Below, piece after piece: positions 50,180-59,310 of a stretch of 64,000 nt of DNA. This stretch comes from Cyanomargarita calcarea GSE-NOS-MK-12-04C. GTDB taxonomy: Bacteria > Cyanobacteriota > Cyanobacteriia > Cyanobacteriales > Nostocaceae. The position numbers were made by a program, and so were the translations under genes. Below the pieces are notes generated by a model that saw only the letters and a list, made by a program, of their open reading frames with translations, did not search any database and was not told where the DNA came from. Where the stretch lies: the NCBI GenBank assembly GCA_019359595.1, contig JAHHGZ010000002.1:186001-250000 (forward strand), read 5' to 3'. The first letter of the stretch is position 1. Each line of letters starts with the position of its first letter.

Positions 50180-50191
50180 AACTCCCAACTC

Positions 50192-51793
50192 CTAACTCTC
50201 AATTCTTACTTCCGTCGGCTGGTATTCGTTGCCACGTTTATTTGCACAAAAGCCAATATCGCGAATTTTATTTGGTTCGATTAGCCGTCCCCAATCTAAA
50301 GGAGTTACAACATATTGTGTGGCTCCTTTTTGTTGAAAATTAGCACTCCAGGAGTTATAAATTTCCGCCTGTTTCATATTAAATGTCAGTTGCCAATCAG
50401 CTACCTTATTACTACCCTGATTGGCAATTTTAAAACTCACACAAAATCCTTTATCCCAATTTGAATATATGTCCGTTGTGAGCTTTAGTTGAGCAGTAGA
50501 AGAAGACCCTGAGAGGGGTAGACGTGGTGAAGCAGTCAAATTTCCCCCCAGTCCCCCTATCACTTGTACATCTGGAGAAGTAAACTTGATTGGCAGCAGT
50601 TGAGACAGTAACTGTTGTTTGGGTACATCAATATTTTGCCAATCATCTAACAGAATGCCACCTGTATCTTTACTGTTAGGATTCCAACTCCAATAGGCAA
50701 AGCTCAAGTTTTTCTTTTGGATATATTTTACGAACTCATTTTGCCAAATTCCCTCTTTGGAATTTGTATCCACTTGTCGTCCGCCAAACTCCCCAATCAA
50801 AATAGGAGCTATATTTTGGCTGGAAATATAGTAAAAACCTGTTTGCCAGCGATCGCTTAAATTTTTGGGAAATGTCTTTTCAGAAAAGTATGGTGCATCA
50901 AACACTCCAGGCCCATACTCATGAGGAGAATAAACTAGTTTGTTGCGACGAGATAAACGGACTGGGAAACGCCTAACTCCTTCTAAATTGCCACCCCACC
51001 AATGTGTCTTTAGTTTTTGTCCAGGGACATTTTTTTCTACCCCTTCAACAACAATTAACCAGTTAGGATTAATATCAAGAATCCCATTACCAGCCTTTTC
51101 TGCTGCCAATCGCCAATCCGTGAGCCGCTTATTGGTACCCCAACTAGCTATTCCGTGGGGTTCGTTTTTTAAATCGGCACCGATGATGTTAGCTTGATTT
51201 TTGTATCTAATTGCTAACATTTTCCAAGTATCAATCCAGTCAGCTTCGCTAAAGCCATCTCCATACCACAATTCGGGAATGCGTTCATCATTCAAGCGGT
51301 GAGAGTCGAGTAGAACTAGTATTCCTTGGCGTTCGGCTTCGGCTACAATCAAGTCCATTAACTCTAAAGGAGTTTTACCTTCAAGCTCTTTGTTGCTGCC
51401 TATATTGAAGTCAATACCGCTGACCGTCGTGCTTCGCAATGCTTGTACAGAATAGGGCAAGCGAATCAGGTTATATCCCAAACTCTTGAGTTGCGCCAAC
51501 ATTTCTTTATAATCACGCTTCCATAAACCGTGGGGAGCATGTATTTCTGTTTCCATACCAAACCAGTTGACACCAAAGAGCCTCACCACCTGACCTTTAG
51601 CATCGACTATTTTAGCTCCACGGGTTGAGAGTGGTAACTGCATTGTCATTGCATTAGAAGCTAGTGAAGCTTGGCTTTGAATGGGCAATTTGATGATAAT
51701 ACTACCGAAAAATACCACTAAAGCGACGATAAATATTAGTAATTGCTCGAAAAACCTAAATTTGCTCCGTTTTTTTTTCGAGATATATCGCAT
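50192..51793 (-). CDS. GH5 endoglucanase with C-terminal CBM2
   Basis: A 533-residue protein. An N-terminal basic segment and hydrophobic helix (FFEQLLIFIVALVVFFGSII) form a signal or anchor. A GH5 TIM barrel (about 60-385) carries NIIGADLKNEPHG with the acid/base Glu and PILIGEFGG with the nucleophile Glu. A linker (about 395-430) leads to a family-2 carbohydrate-binding module with the usual Cys/Trp spacing (WDKGFCVSFKIANQG and NKIRDIGFCAN). Family GH5 cellulases cut beta-1,4-glucans internally. It could remodel the cellulose made by the bcs operon 14 kb away or degrade foreign cellulose. The Shine-Dalgarno is weak. Confidence 0.93.
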   Translation of the reverse strand: MRYISKKKRSKFRFFEQLLIFIVALVVFFGSIIIKLPIQSQASLASNAMTMQLPLSTRGAKIVDAKGQVVRLFGVNWFGMETEIHAPHGLWKRDYKEMLAQLKSLGYNLIRLPYSVQALRSTTVSGIDFNIGSNKELEGKTPLELMDLIVAEAERQGILVLLDSHRLNDERIPELWYGDGFSEADWIDTWKMLAIRYKNQANIIGADLKNEPHGIASWGTNKRLTDWRLAAEKAGNGILDINPNWLIVVEGVEKNVPGQKLKTHWWGGNLEGVRRFPVRLSRRNKLVYSPHEYGPGVFDAPYFSEKTFPKNLSDRWQTGFYYISSQNIAPILIGEFGGRQVDTNSKEGIWQNEFVKYIQKKNLSFAYWSWNPNSKDTGGILLDDWQNIDVPKQQLLSQLLPIKFTSPDVQVIGGLGGNLTASPRLPLSGSSSTAQLKLTTDIYSNWDKGFCVSFKIANQGSNKVADWQLTFNMKQAEIYNSWSANFQQKGATQYVVTPLDWGRLIEPNKIRDIGFCANKRGNEYQPTEVRIES

Positions 51794-52186
51794 ACTATTT
51801 TTCCCTTAAGTGTGCGCTGAGACTTGGGGCAATTGATTGCAATTTGAATCCATGAAAATTATTTATAATTACACTTTTAGCTATACAGCAATCGCAATTC
51901 TTAAAGATAAATTTTTCAATCCTCCGGCTCTTGAAGATGAAAGTCAATAGACTGATTTAATTCGGGCAATATTTAATATCAGAAGACTTTAAAACATTCT
52001 CTAAAGTTCCTTCAAAAGGTGTATTAGTGGTTCGCTATATTAATTTCGCTCTTGCTGCAAGATCCCCGACTTGTTTAAGAAGTCAGGGGTCTGACCCTCA
52101 CAATTGGTCAAAATTCATGTGGTGGAGTACTAGTCATAAATAACACTTTGTCTTCAAAAGTGTCCACCCAATTGAATAAGGAACAG

Positions 52187-52270
52187 GTTTTGAGTTGGGG
52201 ATTGGAACTCCAACTCAAAACGAGCCACCTGTAGACAGAGGTCGGGGTATTAAACCCCCTGCTCCCCGAT
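52187..52270. repeat. dispersed repeat with 12-bp perfect hairpin
   Basis: GTTTTGAGTTGG (52187-52198) pairs exactly with CCAACTCAAAAC (52210-52221). The sequence then continues through GTCGGGGTATTAAACCCCC. Its second half recurs at 11330-11380, and its two extremities are joined, with the middle missing, at 17928-17968. It is a dispersed element caught in full and deleted forms. Confidence 0.7.
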
Positions 52271-52768
52271 AAAAAATATCCTAGTCGGGGTTGGATGATT
52301 GTGAAATAAGCTTTATAAATTAACTAGCTTTGGCAAGTCTGGGTTTAAGTAAATGACTAAAACTCTAATCAAATTTATTTCTGGACACTCCCGTCAGAGC
52401 ATCTTTTTTACCCTCGAAGAAAAGAGACTATATTTTTTTTGAAAGTTAGGTTAATCATCTAAAGCTCTTGATAAAATTCTTTAATACTTAAAAGTATTTA
52501 TGAAGTCCTCATATTTAATGTGTTGCCAAACAGAGAAATGCGTTAAAATAAAGTACTAAAGTAAAACGCGACCTGAACTCACCAAAACTTTAAAAATGCG
52601 GTGTTGAGCAGCCATAATGTAGTTACTCCCTACAGGGGATGTGTTGCAAAAGGCAAATATTTATGAACGCCTAAAGTTCTAATATGTCGCATCTTTAAGA
52701 AATTTCGTTTAAGTTAGTATAAATAGGAGCAAAAATTATATTTAAACCAACCCTCCTTAACAGAAGCT

Positions 52769-52922
52769 ATGAGCATAAGCCTTTATTCAAAAACCGGGTA
52801 GATGGGAAACTCAAGATCCTCATGTGAAAATAAGGGCAGTCGGCAGACAAGGAAAAATTATTTCTTCGTTGTCTAAAAACTTTATCCCATCCCCCAGTTA
52901 TTGTGAAGGATTCTTTCGTTAG
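52769..52922 (+). other. possible frameshifted mini-gene
   Basis: An ATG at 52769 opens MSISLYSKTG and stops at 52799. A +1 shift at the GGG (52796-52798) continues as GRWETQDPHVKIRAVGRQGK and further to a stop at 52922, giving about 50 residues. The continuation reads like protein rather than noise, but I cannot name a family. It could be a broken gene, a sequencing slip or coincidence. Confidence 0.25.
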
Positions 52923-53084
52923 TTAGTTTTTGATGCAAACCATGTGCTATTGCCTGTGGAAGTATCAAAAAAATCCAGGTTAAGCTATAGAAGAGAGTCA
53001 AGTTAGCTTTGCGCCCTTTTGGGGAAAGAGCAAAATTTATTCTCACTTGTTGGAATTTTTTCACGTTGGCATCGTCCTTACTCC

Positions 53085-54386
53085 ATGCTGCGAATCATTA
53101 ATCAGCAGGCAGACGTTAGATCTGAACTACAACGCATCTGCGATCGCACCCATGATGAACAAGTGCTTCACAAAGAAGCAACAGTCCGGGAAGTGCTGCA
53201 AGCAGTCAAGCGCCAAGGCGATAAAGCTGTATTGCATTACACTGCCGAATTTGACAACCAAATCCTGAAGCCAGAGGAACTGCGAGTTACCGGTTCGGAA
53301 CTTGACGCAGCCTACCAACAGGTCTCAAAGGAATTGCTGGAAGCCATCAAGCTGGCTTGCGGTCAAATCAAAGCGTTTCACCGTCAGCGAATTCCAAAAA
53401 GTTGGGTCAACTTTGGGGATGATGAGACAGTACTGGGCAAGCGCTACACTCCTGTAGACCGTGCGGGACTTTACGTGCCCGGTGGTCGCGCAGCGTACCC
53501 AAGTACAGTGTTAATGAATGCTATTCCCGCAAAAGTAGCTGGTGTACCGCGAATAGTCATGGTAACGCCACCAGGCCCTTTTAAAGCGATGAATCCAGCA
53601 GTGCTAGTGGCAGCCCAAGAAGCTGGCATACAGGAGATTTATCGAGTTGGAGGAGCCCAGGCGATCGCGGCTTTAGCATACGGAACAGAAACTATCCCTA
53701 AAGTTAATGTCATCACAGGACCGGGTAACATTTACGTCACTTTAGCGAAAAAACTCGTCTATGGGACAGTGGGTATTGATTCACTAGCAGGACCAAGCGA
53801 AGTGTTAATTATTGCTGACGAAACTGCAAATCCCTCATATGTAGCAGCGGATTTGTTAGCGCAAGCAGAACACGATCCAATGGCAGCAGTGATTTTGTTG
53901 ACAACGGATGCTAATTTGGCTCATGACGTGAAAGTCGCAGTCGAAAGGCAACTAATAGATCATCCCAGACGCACCCTCACGGAAAAGGCGATTGCTCATT
54001 ATGGCTTGATTGCGATCGTTGAATCCCTAGAAGTCGCAGCAGAACTCTCCAATGAGTTTGCTCCCGAACATCTGGAGTTGGAAGTCGAAGACCCTTGGGC
54101 ATTACTGTCACATATTCGCCATGCTGGTGCCATCTTCTTAGGTCATTCTACACCAGAAGCTGTCGGCGACTATTTAGCTGGACCAAATCATACCTTGCCC
54201 ACCTCTGGTGCTGCCCGTTATGCCTCTGCTTTGGGAGTTGAAACCTTCTTAAAACACTCAAGTATAATTCAGTACTCACAGACCGCGTTAGAAAAAGTGG
54301 CTGGTGCAATAGACCTATTAGCAACAGCTGAAGGCTTGCCCTCCCATGCCGATTCAGTCCGCCGCCGAGTCCAAAAAGAAGAGTGA
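53085..54386 (+). CDS. hisD: histidinol dehydrogenase
   Basis: A 433-residue zinc- and NAD-dependent enzyme that oxidises L-histidinol to L-histidine in the last two steps of histidine synthesis. Visible segments include RAGLYVPGGRAAYPSTVLMN, the RVGGAQAIAALAYGT loop, VITGPGNIYV, DSLAGPSEVL, LLAQAEHDP with catalytic/zinc residues, FAPEHLEL and PEAVGDYLAGPNHTLPT. I chose the ATG at 53085 (MLRIINQQADVR), since the longer frame from 53019 adds a non-conserved extension. It stands alone, as is usual for dispersed cyanobacterial his genes. Confidence 0.97.
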   Translation: MLRIINQQADVRSELQRICDRTHDEQVLHKEATVREVLQAVKRQGDKAVLHYTAEFDNQILKPEELRVTGSELDAAYQQVSKELLEAIKLACGQIKAFHRQRIPKSWVNFGDDETVLGKRYTPVDRAGLYVPGGRAAYPSTVLMNAIPAKVAGVPRIVMVTPPGPFKAMNPAVLVAAQEAGIQEIYRVGGAQAIAALAYGTETIPKVNVITGPGNIYVTLAKKLVYGTVGIDSLAGPSEVLIIADETANPSYVAADLLAQAEHDPMAAVILLTTDANLAHDVKVAVERQLIDHPRRTLTEKAIAHYGLIAIVESLEVAAELSNEFAPEHLELEVEDPWALLSHIRHAGAIFLGHSTPEAVGDYLAGPNHTLPTSGAARYASALGVETFLKHSSIIQYSQTALEKVAGAIDLLATAEGLPSHADSVRRRVQKEE

Positions 54387-54694
54387 TTTTGAATTCTTAA
54401 TTTTTTCCTATACTTTTAGTAAAAGCTACAAAGCTGTCTCAAAGTAAAAGATTAGGGTCGATTTTGGATTTAGGATTTACCCAGGTTTGGAATCCGGGAG
54501 CTTGAGGATTTTGGATTTATTCCATACTAGTTGCCCTGAAACCTTTTTACTCCTTGGCTCCAAAATCTAAAATCTAAAATTAGGTCACATAGATATGTGG
54601 CCGTAGCTTGGGAATTATTAGTGCTGTTCCACTCTTCCCTAGCTACGGATACTTATGTATATTAAGAAGTCACTCTCAATTGGAGGCGACGGCG
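54387..54694. other. spacer between hisD and the stress-protein gene
   Basis: About 300 bases with AAAATCTAAAATC-type short repeats and a GGATTTAGGATTTA repeat. No gene is supported. The promoter of the downstream gene probably lies after 54580. Confidence 0.4.
54682..54686 (+). promoter_or_regulatory. Shine-Dalgarno deciding a GTG start
   Basis: GGAGG at 54682-54686 lies eight bases before a GTG at 54695, which starts the family sequence (V/M)LKTILVALDGS. The upstream in-frame ATG at 54608 gives a 29-residue extension not expected in this family. Confidence 0.75.
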
Positions 54695-55120
54695 GTGCTG
54701 AAAACTATTTTGGTAGCTCTGGACGGTTCAGAACTTGCAGACAGAGTAATTGAAACTTTACAAGAATTGGCATTGCCGAAAAATGCCTCGGCTATTCTTT
54801 GTCATGTTTTCCCCCCCCCGGAAACAGAGATGGAACTACCCGCCGATCGCCCTAATTTAGAAATGCCTGCAGTTTCTTTTTTTCATATCGAAAAGCAGTT
54901 GCAATCCTACCAAGCCCAGCTACCAGTTGAAAGCCAATTAGAGATGGCAACAGGCGATCCAGCACAAGAGATTCTTCGCATTGCTAATATTTATAAAGCT
55001 GACTTGATTGTCATTGGCAGTCGGGGATTAACTGGTATGACACGAATTGTCAAAGGTTCTGTAAGCTCTCAAGTGGTGGAAGAAGCTAATTGTTCAGTGT
55101 TGGTAGTCAAGCCGATGTGA
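54695..55120 (+). CDS. universal stress protein, UspA family
   Basis: A 141-residue alpha/beta protein with the Usp N-terminus TILVALDGSELADRVIETLQ. The ATP-binding signature is near the C-terminus, in IVIGSRGLTGMTRIVKGSVSSQ followed by EANCSVLVVK, which fits the G-2x-G-9x-G(S/T) spacing. The family binds ATP and is induced in diverse stresses; its molecular role is often unclear. The start is GTG 54695, supported by the GGAGG site. It converges with the exporter gene 18 bases away. Confidence 0.9.
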   Translation: MLKTILVALDGSELADRVIETLQELALPKNASAILCHVFPPPETEMELPADRPNLEMPAVSFFHIEKQLQSYQAQLPVESQLEMATGDPAQEILRIANIYKADLIVIGSRGLTGMTRIVKGSVSSQVVEEANCSVLVVKPM

Positions 55121-55138
55121 ATGAAGGAAGAAGGAGAA

Positions 55139-57283
55139 TTAAGGTGTAAGAAAGTCTAAATGGTCACCTGGCTGCTTGCGTAAATCATTTGGAGTACCTT
55201 GCATTTTCATCTGACCTCGATCCAACAATATAATCCAATCAGCGCGATCGATAACTCTGGGACGATGGCTGATGAGAATTGTAGTTTTACCTTGTCTGTG
55301 AAATAACAAGTTGTCTAGAACTTCAGCTTCAGTTGTGGGGTCGAGTCCGGCGGTGGATTCATCTAAAATTAGGACGGGTGGATCGTTGACTATAGCACGG
55401 GCGATCGCGAGTCTTTGTTTTTGTCCACCAGAAATGTTGGAGCCAAATTCACTCAGAACAGTTTGATATTTATCTGGTAAGTTACTGATAAAATCATCTG
55501 CAAAAGCAATCTGACAAGCATTGACAATTTGCTCAAAACTTAGGTGAGGAGAACCCAAGCGAAAGTTTTCCAAAATTGAACGACTCCAAAAATGAGCTTC
55601 TTGAGGAACCAAGACTACTTGTTGGCGCAAGCAATCAAGGGATAAATCGTCTAAATTATAAATACCAAAGCGAATATTGCCAGATTTAAGTGTATATAAC
55701 CCTGCAATTACTTTTGATAGGGTACTTTTGCCACATCCAGATTTTCCAATTAAAGCAGTGACCTTTCCACCTGGAATTGTTAAAGAAAAATTTTCTAGTA
55801 AGTCTACTCTACCAACGTGGTGAAAGTTAAGATTCGTACAAAATATATTGACATCGTTTGGTATTTTTGCTTGTTGTTTTTTACTATCGTTTTGATTTTC
55901 AGGTGTGCAATCTATAACCTCGGTTAGTCGTTGCGTAGCTGTTTTAGCACGAGTAAACTCATCTACAAATCCAATGACAGTACTGATGAGTGCCAAAAAG
56001 TTACCATTCATACCGTTAAATGCTAACATTTGACCTATACTAAGTTCTCTGCTAATAACCAACATACTGCCGAACCCAAGCAAGGCAATACTGCCAATAG
56101 CATAAACTAAACCCGAGAAAATTTTGTTGATAATTCCAATCTGAACTGTACGGAATGTTTGATTTGCTAAATGACCAAATCGACTTTGGAATTCTTCCCA
56201 AAATTGAGGAGCAGCGGTAGTAGTTTTCAGGGTTAGCGCTCCCTTAAAAGTTTCAACTAGCAGACCTTGGTTTTCTGCTTCTAAAACTAATACACTTCTG
56301 ATTTTTTGCTGGAGTGCAGGGAGAAAAATAATTGTAGATAAGGTCATGACACCAGCAATGATGATAGCAGCAACAGTTAGTTTCCAGCTATAAAAAAGCA
56401 TGAAACTAAAAGAAAGTAATGATATAAATAATTGGCTAGGTAGATTGATAATAGCTTGAGAAACTAACTGATTAATTTGTTGAATATCTTGCAGTCTACT
56501 AACAATTTCACCACTGCGACGAGATTCATAGTAAGTCAGAGGCAAACGCAAAATTTGTCTGGCAAATTCTAGAACAAAACCTAACTCAAGCCGCTGGGCA
56601 AAATGGGCAATAAGGTTATATTGCACTAGTTGCAAACTACTTGATACAAAATTCATTAAAACGACGGCAATGATTAAAGCACTTAAAAGCTTAATATCTC
56701 CCCGGACTAATACATCATCAGTGAGAATTTGGACTAAAAAAGGAGAAGTTAATGAAAGCAGACCAATAAATACAGCGCAAAGAAAAGCTTCAAATAATAT
56801 ATTCCGATAAGGTAATAAACGCCGTAAAAAGCGCTGAAAATTATCAATTTTGTCGTTCGGTTGAGTGTTGAAACGGACTGCATCTGGCTCTAGTAAAAGC
56901 ATCACCCAATCTGTCCAGCCTTCCATTAGCTCCTTTTTCGAGAGATAACGGACATCAACAGCTGGGTCACCAATTACGTACTTTTTTCCCCGTTTACCAT
57001 ACAAAATCACCCAATGATAACCTTTCCAATGAATGATTGCAGGTAGAGGGGCTTCATTTATCCGGTCAACTATTTCACTTGAAGCTCGAACAGAACGCGC
57101 ATTGAAACCAATTGCTTCTGCACCTCGCCTGAGTCCCAATAATGTTGTTCCTAATTGTCCTGTACCTACTGCTTCCCGGACTCGATTTAGTGTTAAAGTC
57201 CGTCGGTAATGTTTAGTAATGGAAGCAAGACAAGCAGCCCCACAATCTTCTTCACTATGTTGTATGACAACTTGGTATTTCAT
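55139..57283 (-). CDS. C39 peptidase-containing ABC exporter
   Basis: A 714-residue bacteriocin-type exporter without the CAP-like domain of the HetC pair. The C39 domain (1-135) has QHSEEDCGAAC with catalytic Cys14 and Gln8, His in YHWVILYG and Asp in IGDPAVD, so the triad is intact. A six-helix membrane domain and an ATPase with GKSGCGKST, ISGGQKQR and VLILDESTAGLD follow. It should remove double-glycine leaders and export the mature peptides. Three such peptide genes lie directly upstream on the same strand (57574-58604), the obvious substrates. An HlyD gene is divergent beyond them. Confidence 0.93.
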   Translation of the reverse strand: MKYQVVIQHSEEDCGAACLASITKHYRRTLTLNRVREAVGTGQLGTTLLGLRRGAEAIGFNARSVRASSEIVDRINEAPLPAIIHWKGYHWVILYGKRGKKYVIGDPAVDVRYLSKKELMEGWTDWVMLLLEPDAVRFNTQPNDKIDNFQRFLRRLLPYRNILFEAFLCAVFIGLLSLTSPFLVQILTDDVLVRGDIKLLSALIIAVVLMNFVSSSLQLVQYNLIAHFAQRLELGFVLEFARQILRLPLTYYESRRSGEIVSRLQDIQQINQLVSQAIINLPSQLFISLLSFSFMLFYSWKLTVAAIIIAGVMTLSTIIFLPALQQKIRSVLVLEAENQGLLVETFKGALTLKTTTAAPQFWEEFQSRFGHLANQTFRTVQIGIINKIFSGLVYAIGSIALLGFGSMLVISRELSIGQMLAFNGMNGNFLALISTVIGFVDEFTRAKTATQRLTEVIDCTPENQNDSKKQQAKIPNDVNIFCTNLNFHHVGRVDLLENFSLTIPGGKVTALIGKSGCGKSTLSKVIAGLYTLKSGNIRFGIYNLDDLSLDCLRQQVVLVPQEAHFWSRSILENFRLGSPHLSFEQIVNACQIAFADDFISNLPDKYQTVLSEFGSNISGGQKQRLAIARAIVNDPPVLILDESTAGLDPTTEAEVLDNLLFHRQGKTTILISHRPRVIDRADWIILLDRGQMKMQGTPNDLRKQPGDHLDFLTP

Positions 57284-57573
57284 TTAATGCCAAACGGTTG
57301 AATTATATGATAAAAAATATAAAATTATTGGAGGATATGATTAATTGCAAATATCAAAGAATTAGTATCAAAAATTTTTATGTTTGTTTTATTAAAAAAA
57401 TGCTGAATTTATTAAGTTTCCTAAAATGTGATGCACCCTATATCCTAATCAATTATTCCGATAAAAAGTAGTATGCACCAAGTTACTTTCTTTGCTTAAG
57501 TTTTGAGTCAGTTTGTAGACTACAATATCAAAGCATCACTCTGATTGAGTTGCTATTGTTGGGTTTGTGGACT

Positions 57574-57825
57574 CTAGCTATTTCTCCGACCACCGAATAC
57601 AAAGTTTACCCCACCACCACCAGTTGCATCACCAGAGTTGCCTAAAATCGCACCGCCGGAACCCGCGCCACCGCCAGCACCATAAATATCCCCGAAAATA
57701 TTAACGATTGTAATATCCACATCAATGGATACTTGGGGTTTATTACGCCTGCTTCGAGAACCCCCAGACAAGTTTGCTTCTTCGTTCTGTGTAAGTTCGG
57801 TGAAAAGAGAATTACTTGAAACCAT
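57574..57825 (-). CDS. glycine-rich double-glycine-leader peptide 1
   Basis: An 83-residue precursor. The leader MVSSNSLFTELTQNEEANLS ends in GG at residues 21-22, the cut site expected for C39 peptidases. The core starts SRSRRNKPQ, continues hydrophobic (VSIDVDITIVNIFGD) and holds IYGAGGGAGSGG and a second Gly cluster (DATGGGGVNF). The leader resembles cyanobacterial bacteriocin-like families (LFxELT...GG). AGGAG lies upstream of the ATG. It is 290 bases upstream of the exporter gene. Function is unknown; bacteriocin, microcin-like toxin or signal are candidates. Confidence 0.85.
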   Translation of the reverse strand: MVSSNSLFTELTQNEEANLSGGSRSRRNKPQVSIDVDITIVNIFGDIYGAGGGAGSGGAILGNSGDATGGGGVNFVFGGRRNS

Positions 57826-58061
57826 TAAGTTAACTCCTGGTAAAGTACATTAAAATTTTTAAAAAGAAATAATTTCCACCTGACAACAGCAATCTTTCTG
57901 GGGTATATACCACCGACGGAGACTAAATAGCCTCCGTCGAATAGCACCCAATGACGCTTGCTAAGGTAAGTAAACGAACTCAGTAAACGTATGCTAGGAT
58001 ATGACAAGGTATCACTGGCTAATAGCTAATAGTTTGAAGGCGATTAGCTGTTAGCGATCCT

Positions 58062-58093
58062 GTAGAGACGCGGTTATCCAATCGCGTCTTTAC
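58062..58093. repeat. degenerate TGTAGAGACG palindrome
   Basis: GTAGAGACGCG (58062-58072) pairs with CGCGTCTTTAC (58083-58093) with one mismatch, a relative of the perfect palindrome at 36448-36487. It separates peptide 1 from peptides 2 and 3. Confidence 0.6.
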
Positions 58094-58149
58094 GTTTATT
58101 TATATTCATATACTTCACATAACAAATTGGTGTATAGCACTATAAGTGA

Positions 58150-58368
58150 CTAAGCTCCACCAAGAACGATGGCAATACCAGAACCACCAGTTGTGTCACC
58201 TATTTTGGTCTCTGTTTTACCAGGACTATCAATAACGACACCACCGCTACCGGCACCACCACCTGCACCGTTGACAACAACAGTTACGTTTTTAAGCTTT
58301 AACTTCAAACCACCAGATAAATTAGTTTCTTCATTGGTGGTCAATTCAACAAATAGTGCGTTATTCAT
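58150..58368 (-). CDS. glycine-rich double-glycine-leader peptide 2
   Basis: A 72-residue precursor with leader MNNALFVELTTNEETNLS ending in GG at residues 19-20. The core is LKLKLKNVTVVVNGAGGGAG continuing to SGG, then a charged stretch (TETKIGD) and a hydrophobic Gly-rich end. It is a clear paralogue of peptide 3 (58395-58604), with the same GGAGAAAAA Shine-Dalgarno arrangement. The 26-base gap between the two suggests co-transcription. Paired Gly-rich peptides recall two-peptide bacteriocins, but activity is not shown. Confidence 0.87.
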   Translation of the reverse strand: MNNALFVELTTNEETNLSGGLKLKLKNVTVVVNGAGGGAGSGGVVIDSPGKTETKIGDTTGGSGIAIVLGGA

Positions 58369-58394
58369 GTTTTTCTCCAGGAAAAATTAAACTA

Positions 58395-58604
58395 CTACAG
58401 TTGAACGACGATACCATTACCACCACTTGTGTCACCAATATTGGTGGTTGTTTTACCAGGAGCACCACTAATGACACCACCGCTACCGGCACCACCACCT
58501 GCACCGTTGACGACAACAGTTATGTTTTTAAGCTTTAACTTTAAGCCACCAGACAAATTAGCTTCTTCATTGGTGGTCAGATCGACAAATAGTGAGTTGT
58601 GCAT
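58395..58604 (-). CDS. glycine-rich double-glycine-leader peptide 3
   Basis: A 69-residue precursor from the ATG at 58604 (MHNSLFVDLTTNEEANLS then GG), which has GGAG seven bases upstream; a longer frame begins with TTG. The core LKLKLKNITVVVNGAGGGAG continues SGGVISGAPGKTTTNIGD, then a Gly/Ile/Val end. It is a tandem duplicate of peptide 2 and probably the first gene of the peptide-exporter transcript. Confidence 0.87.
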   Translation of the reverse strand: MHNSLFVDLTTNEEANLSGGLKLKLKNITVVVNGAGGGAGSGGVISGAPGKTTTNIGDTSGGNGIVVQL

Positions 58605-59310
58605 ATTTTTCTCCAAATGGTAGACGAAACTATGACACCAAGAATGTACTGATTACTTCTCAGCGACCTTTTTAATGTACCAGTATTTTTACGGCAGGCT
58701 ACATTTCTCTTATACAAAAAAACTTATACATACTGAATTTGATTGATACAGAGCTTACTTGTCTTCATAATTACTTTACAGCAATAATCATTACTTTTGA
58801 TAGTTGCACTGTTCCCAATTGCATACGTATTAATACGTAGATTGAAATCGGTTGGCTATACCAATAGTGTCAAGTAATTATAAGTAATCTATATAGCGTG
58901 TTTTTTCTAATTACTAGTTTTGACTATGCTGGGTAAAGTATGTAGCTAATATTGGTATTTAGAGTTTGATAATATTTCTGTATATGACTTTACGGAATCT
59001 ACATAAATTTGAACACATATAAGGCAATAATATGTAGTGTTTGTACTGACAACATTGTTTAAAATTAAATTATTTTACTAACAGGACTTACGCAAGATTT
59101 GCTTGAGAACCTACTCTCCCGTAGCGGTAATACCCTGCGGGATGGCTTCGCCAACATGAATTACCGCTACATCAGAACTTTTTTGCGTAAGTCCTAACTA
59201 AAAAAAATATCTTCTCTCTCCAAAAGAAGCGGACTCGGCATCCTTGCTTCTAGGAAACTTGGAAAATTTTAGAGAATTAGAAACTATAAAGGAAATTGGT
59301 AGTAGCGTTC
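58605..59310. other. divergent spacer between peptide genes and HlyD
   Basis: A 700-base AT-rich spacer. It holds the promoters for the peptide genes (minus) and the HlyD-kinase genes (plus), and a 113-base MITE-like element at 59083-59195. No gene is supported. Confidence 0.45.
59083..59195. repeat. MITE-like element with perfect 13-bp terminal inverted repeats
   Basis: AGGACTTACGCAA (59083-59095) is the exact reverse complement of TTGCGTAAGTCCT (59183-59195). An inner pair, GTAGCGGTAAT (59121-59131) and ATTACCGCTAC (59160-59170), is also perfect. The centre has CCCTGCGGGATGGCTTCGCC. No transposase is encoded, so it would be mobilised in trans. Confidence 0.8.

Larger units (their letters stand above)
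51794..53084. other. 1.3-kb spacer between the cellulase and hisD
   Basis: A GATCCCCGACTTG/AAGTCAGGGGTC repeat hairpin lies at about 52060-52092, a larger repeat at 52187-52270 and a possible frameshifted mini-ORF at 52769-52922. The region is otherwise AT-rich. Two promoters (for the cellulase and for hisD) must lie in or near it. TATAAAT at about 52718 is a possible -10 for a plus-strand transcript. Confidence 0.4.

Noticed and set aside
57825-58007. 60-codon minus-strand frame directly upstream of peptide 1
   Set aside because: It has no GG leader and no ribosome binding site, and it covers the likely promoter of the peptide gene.
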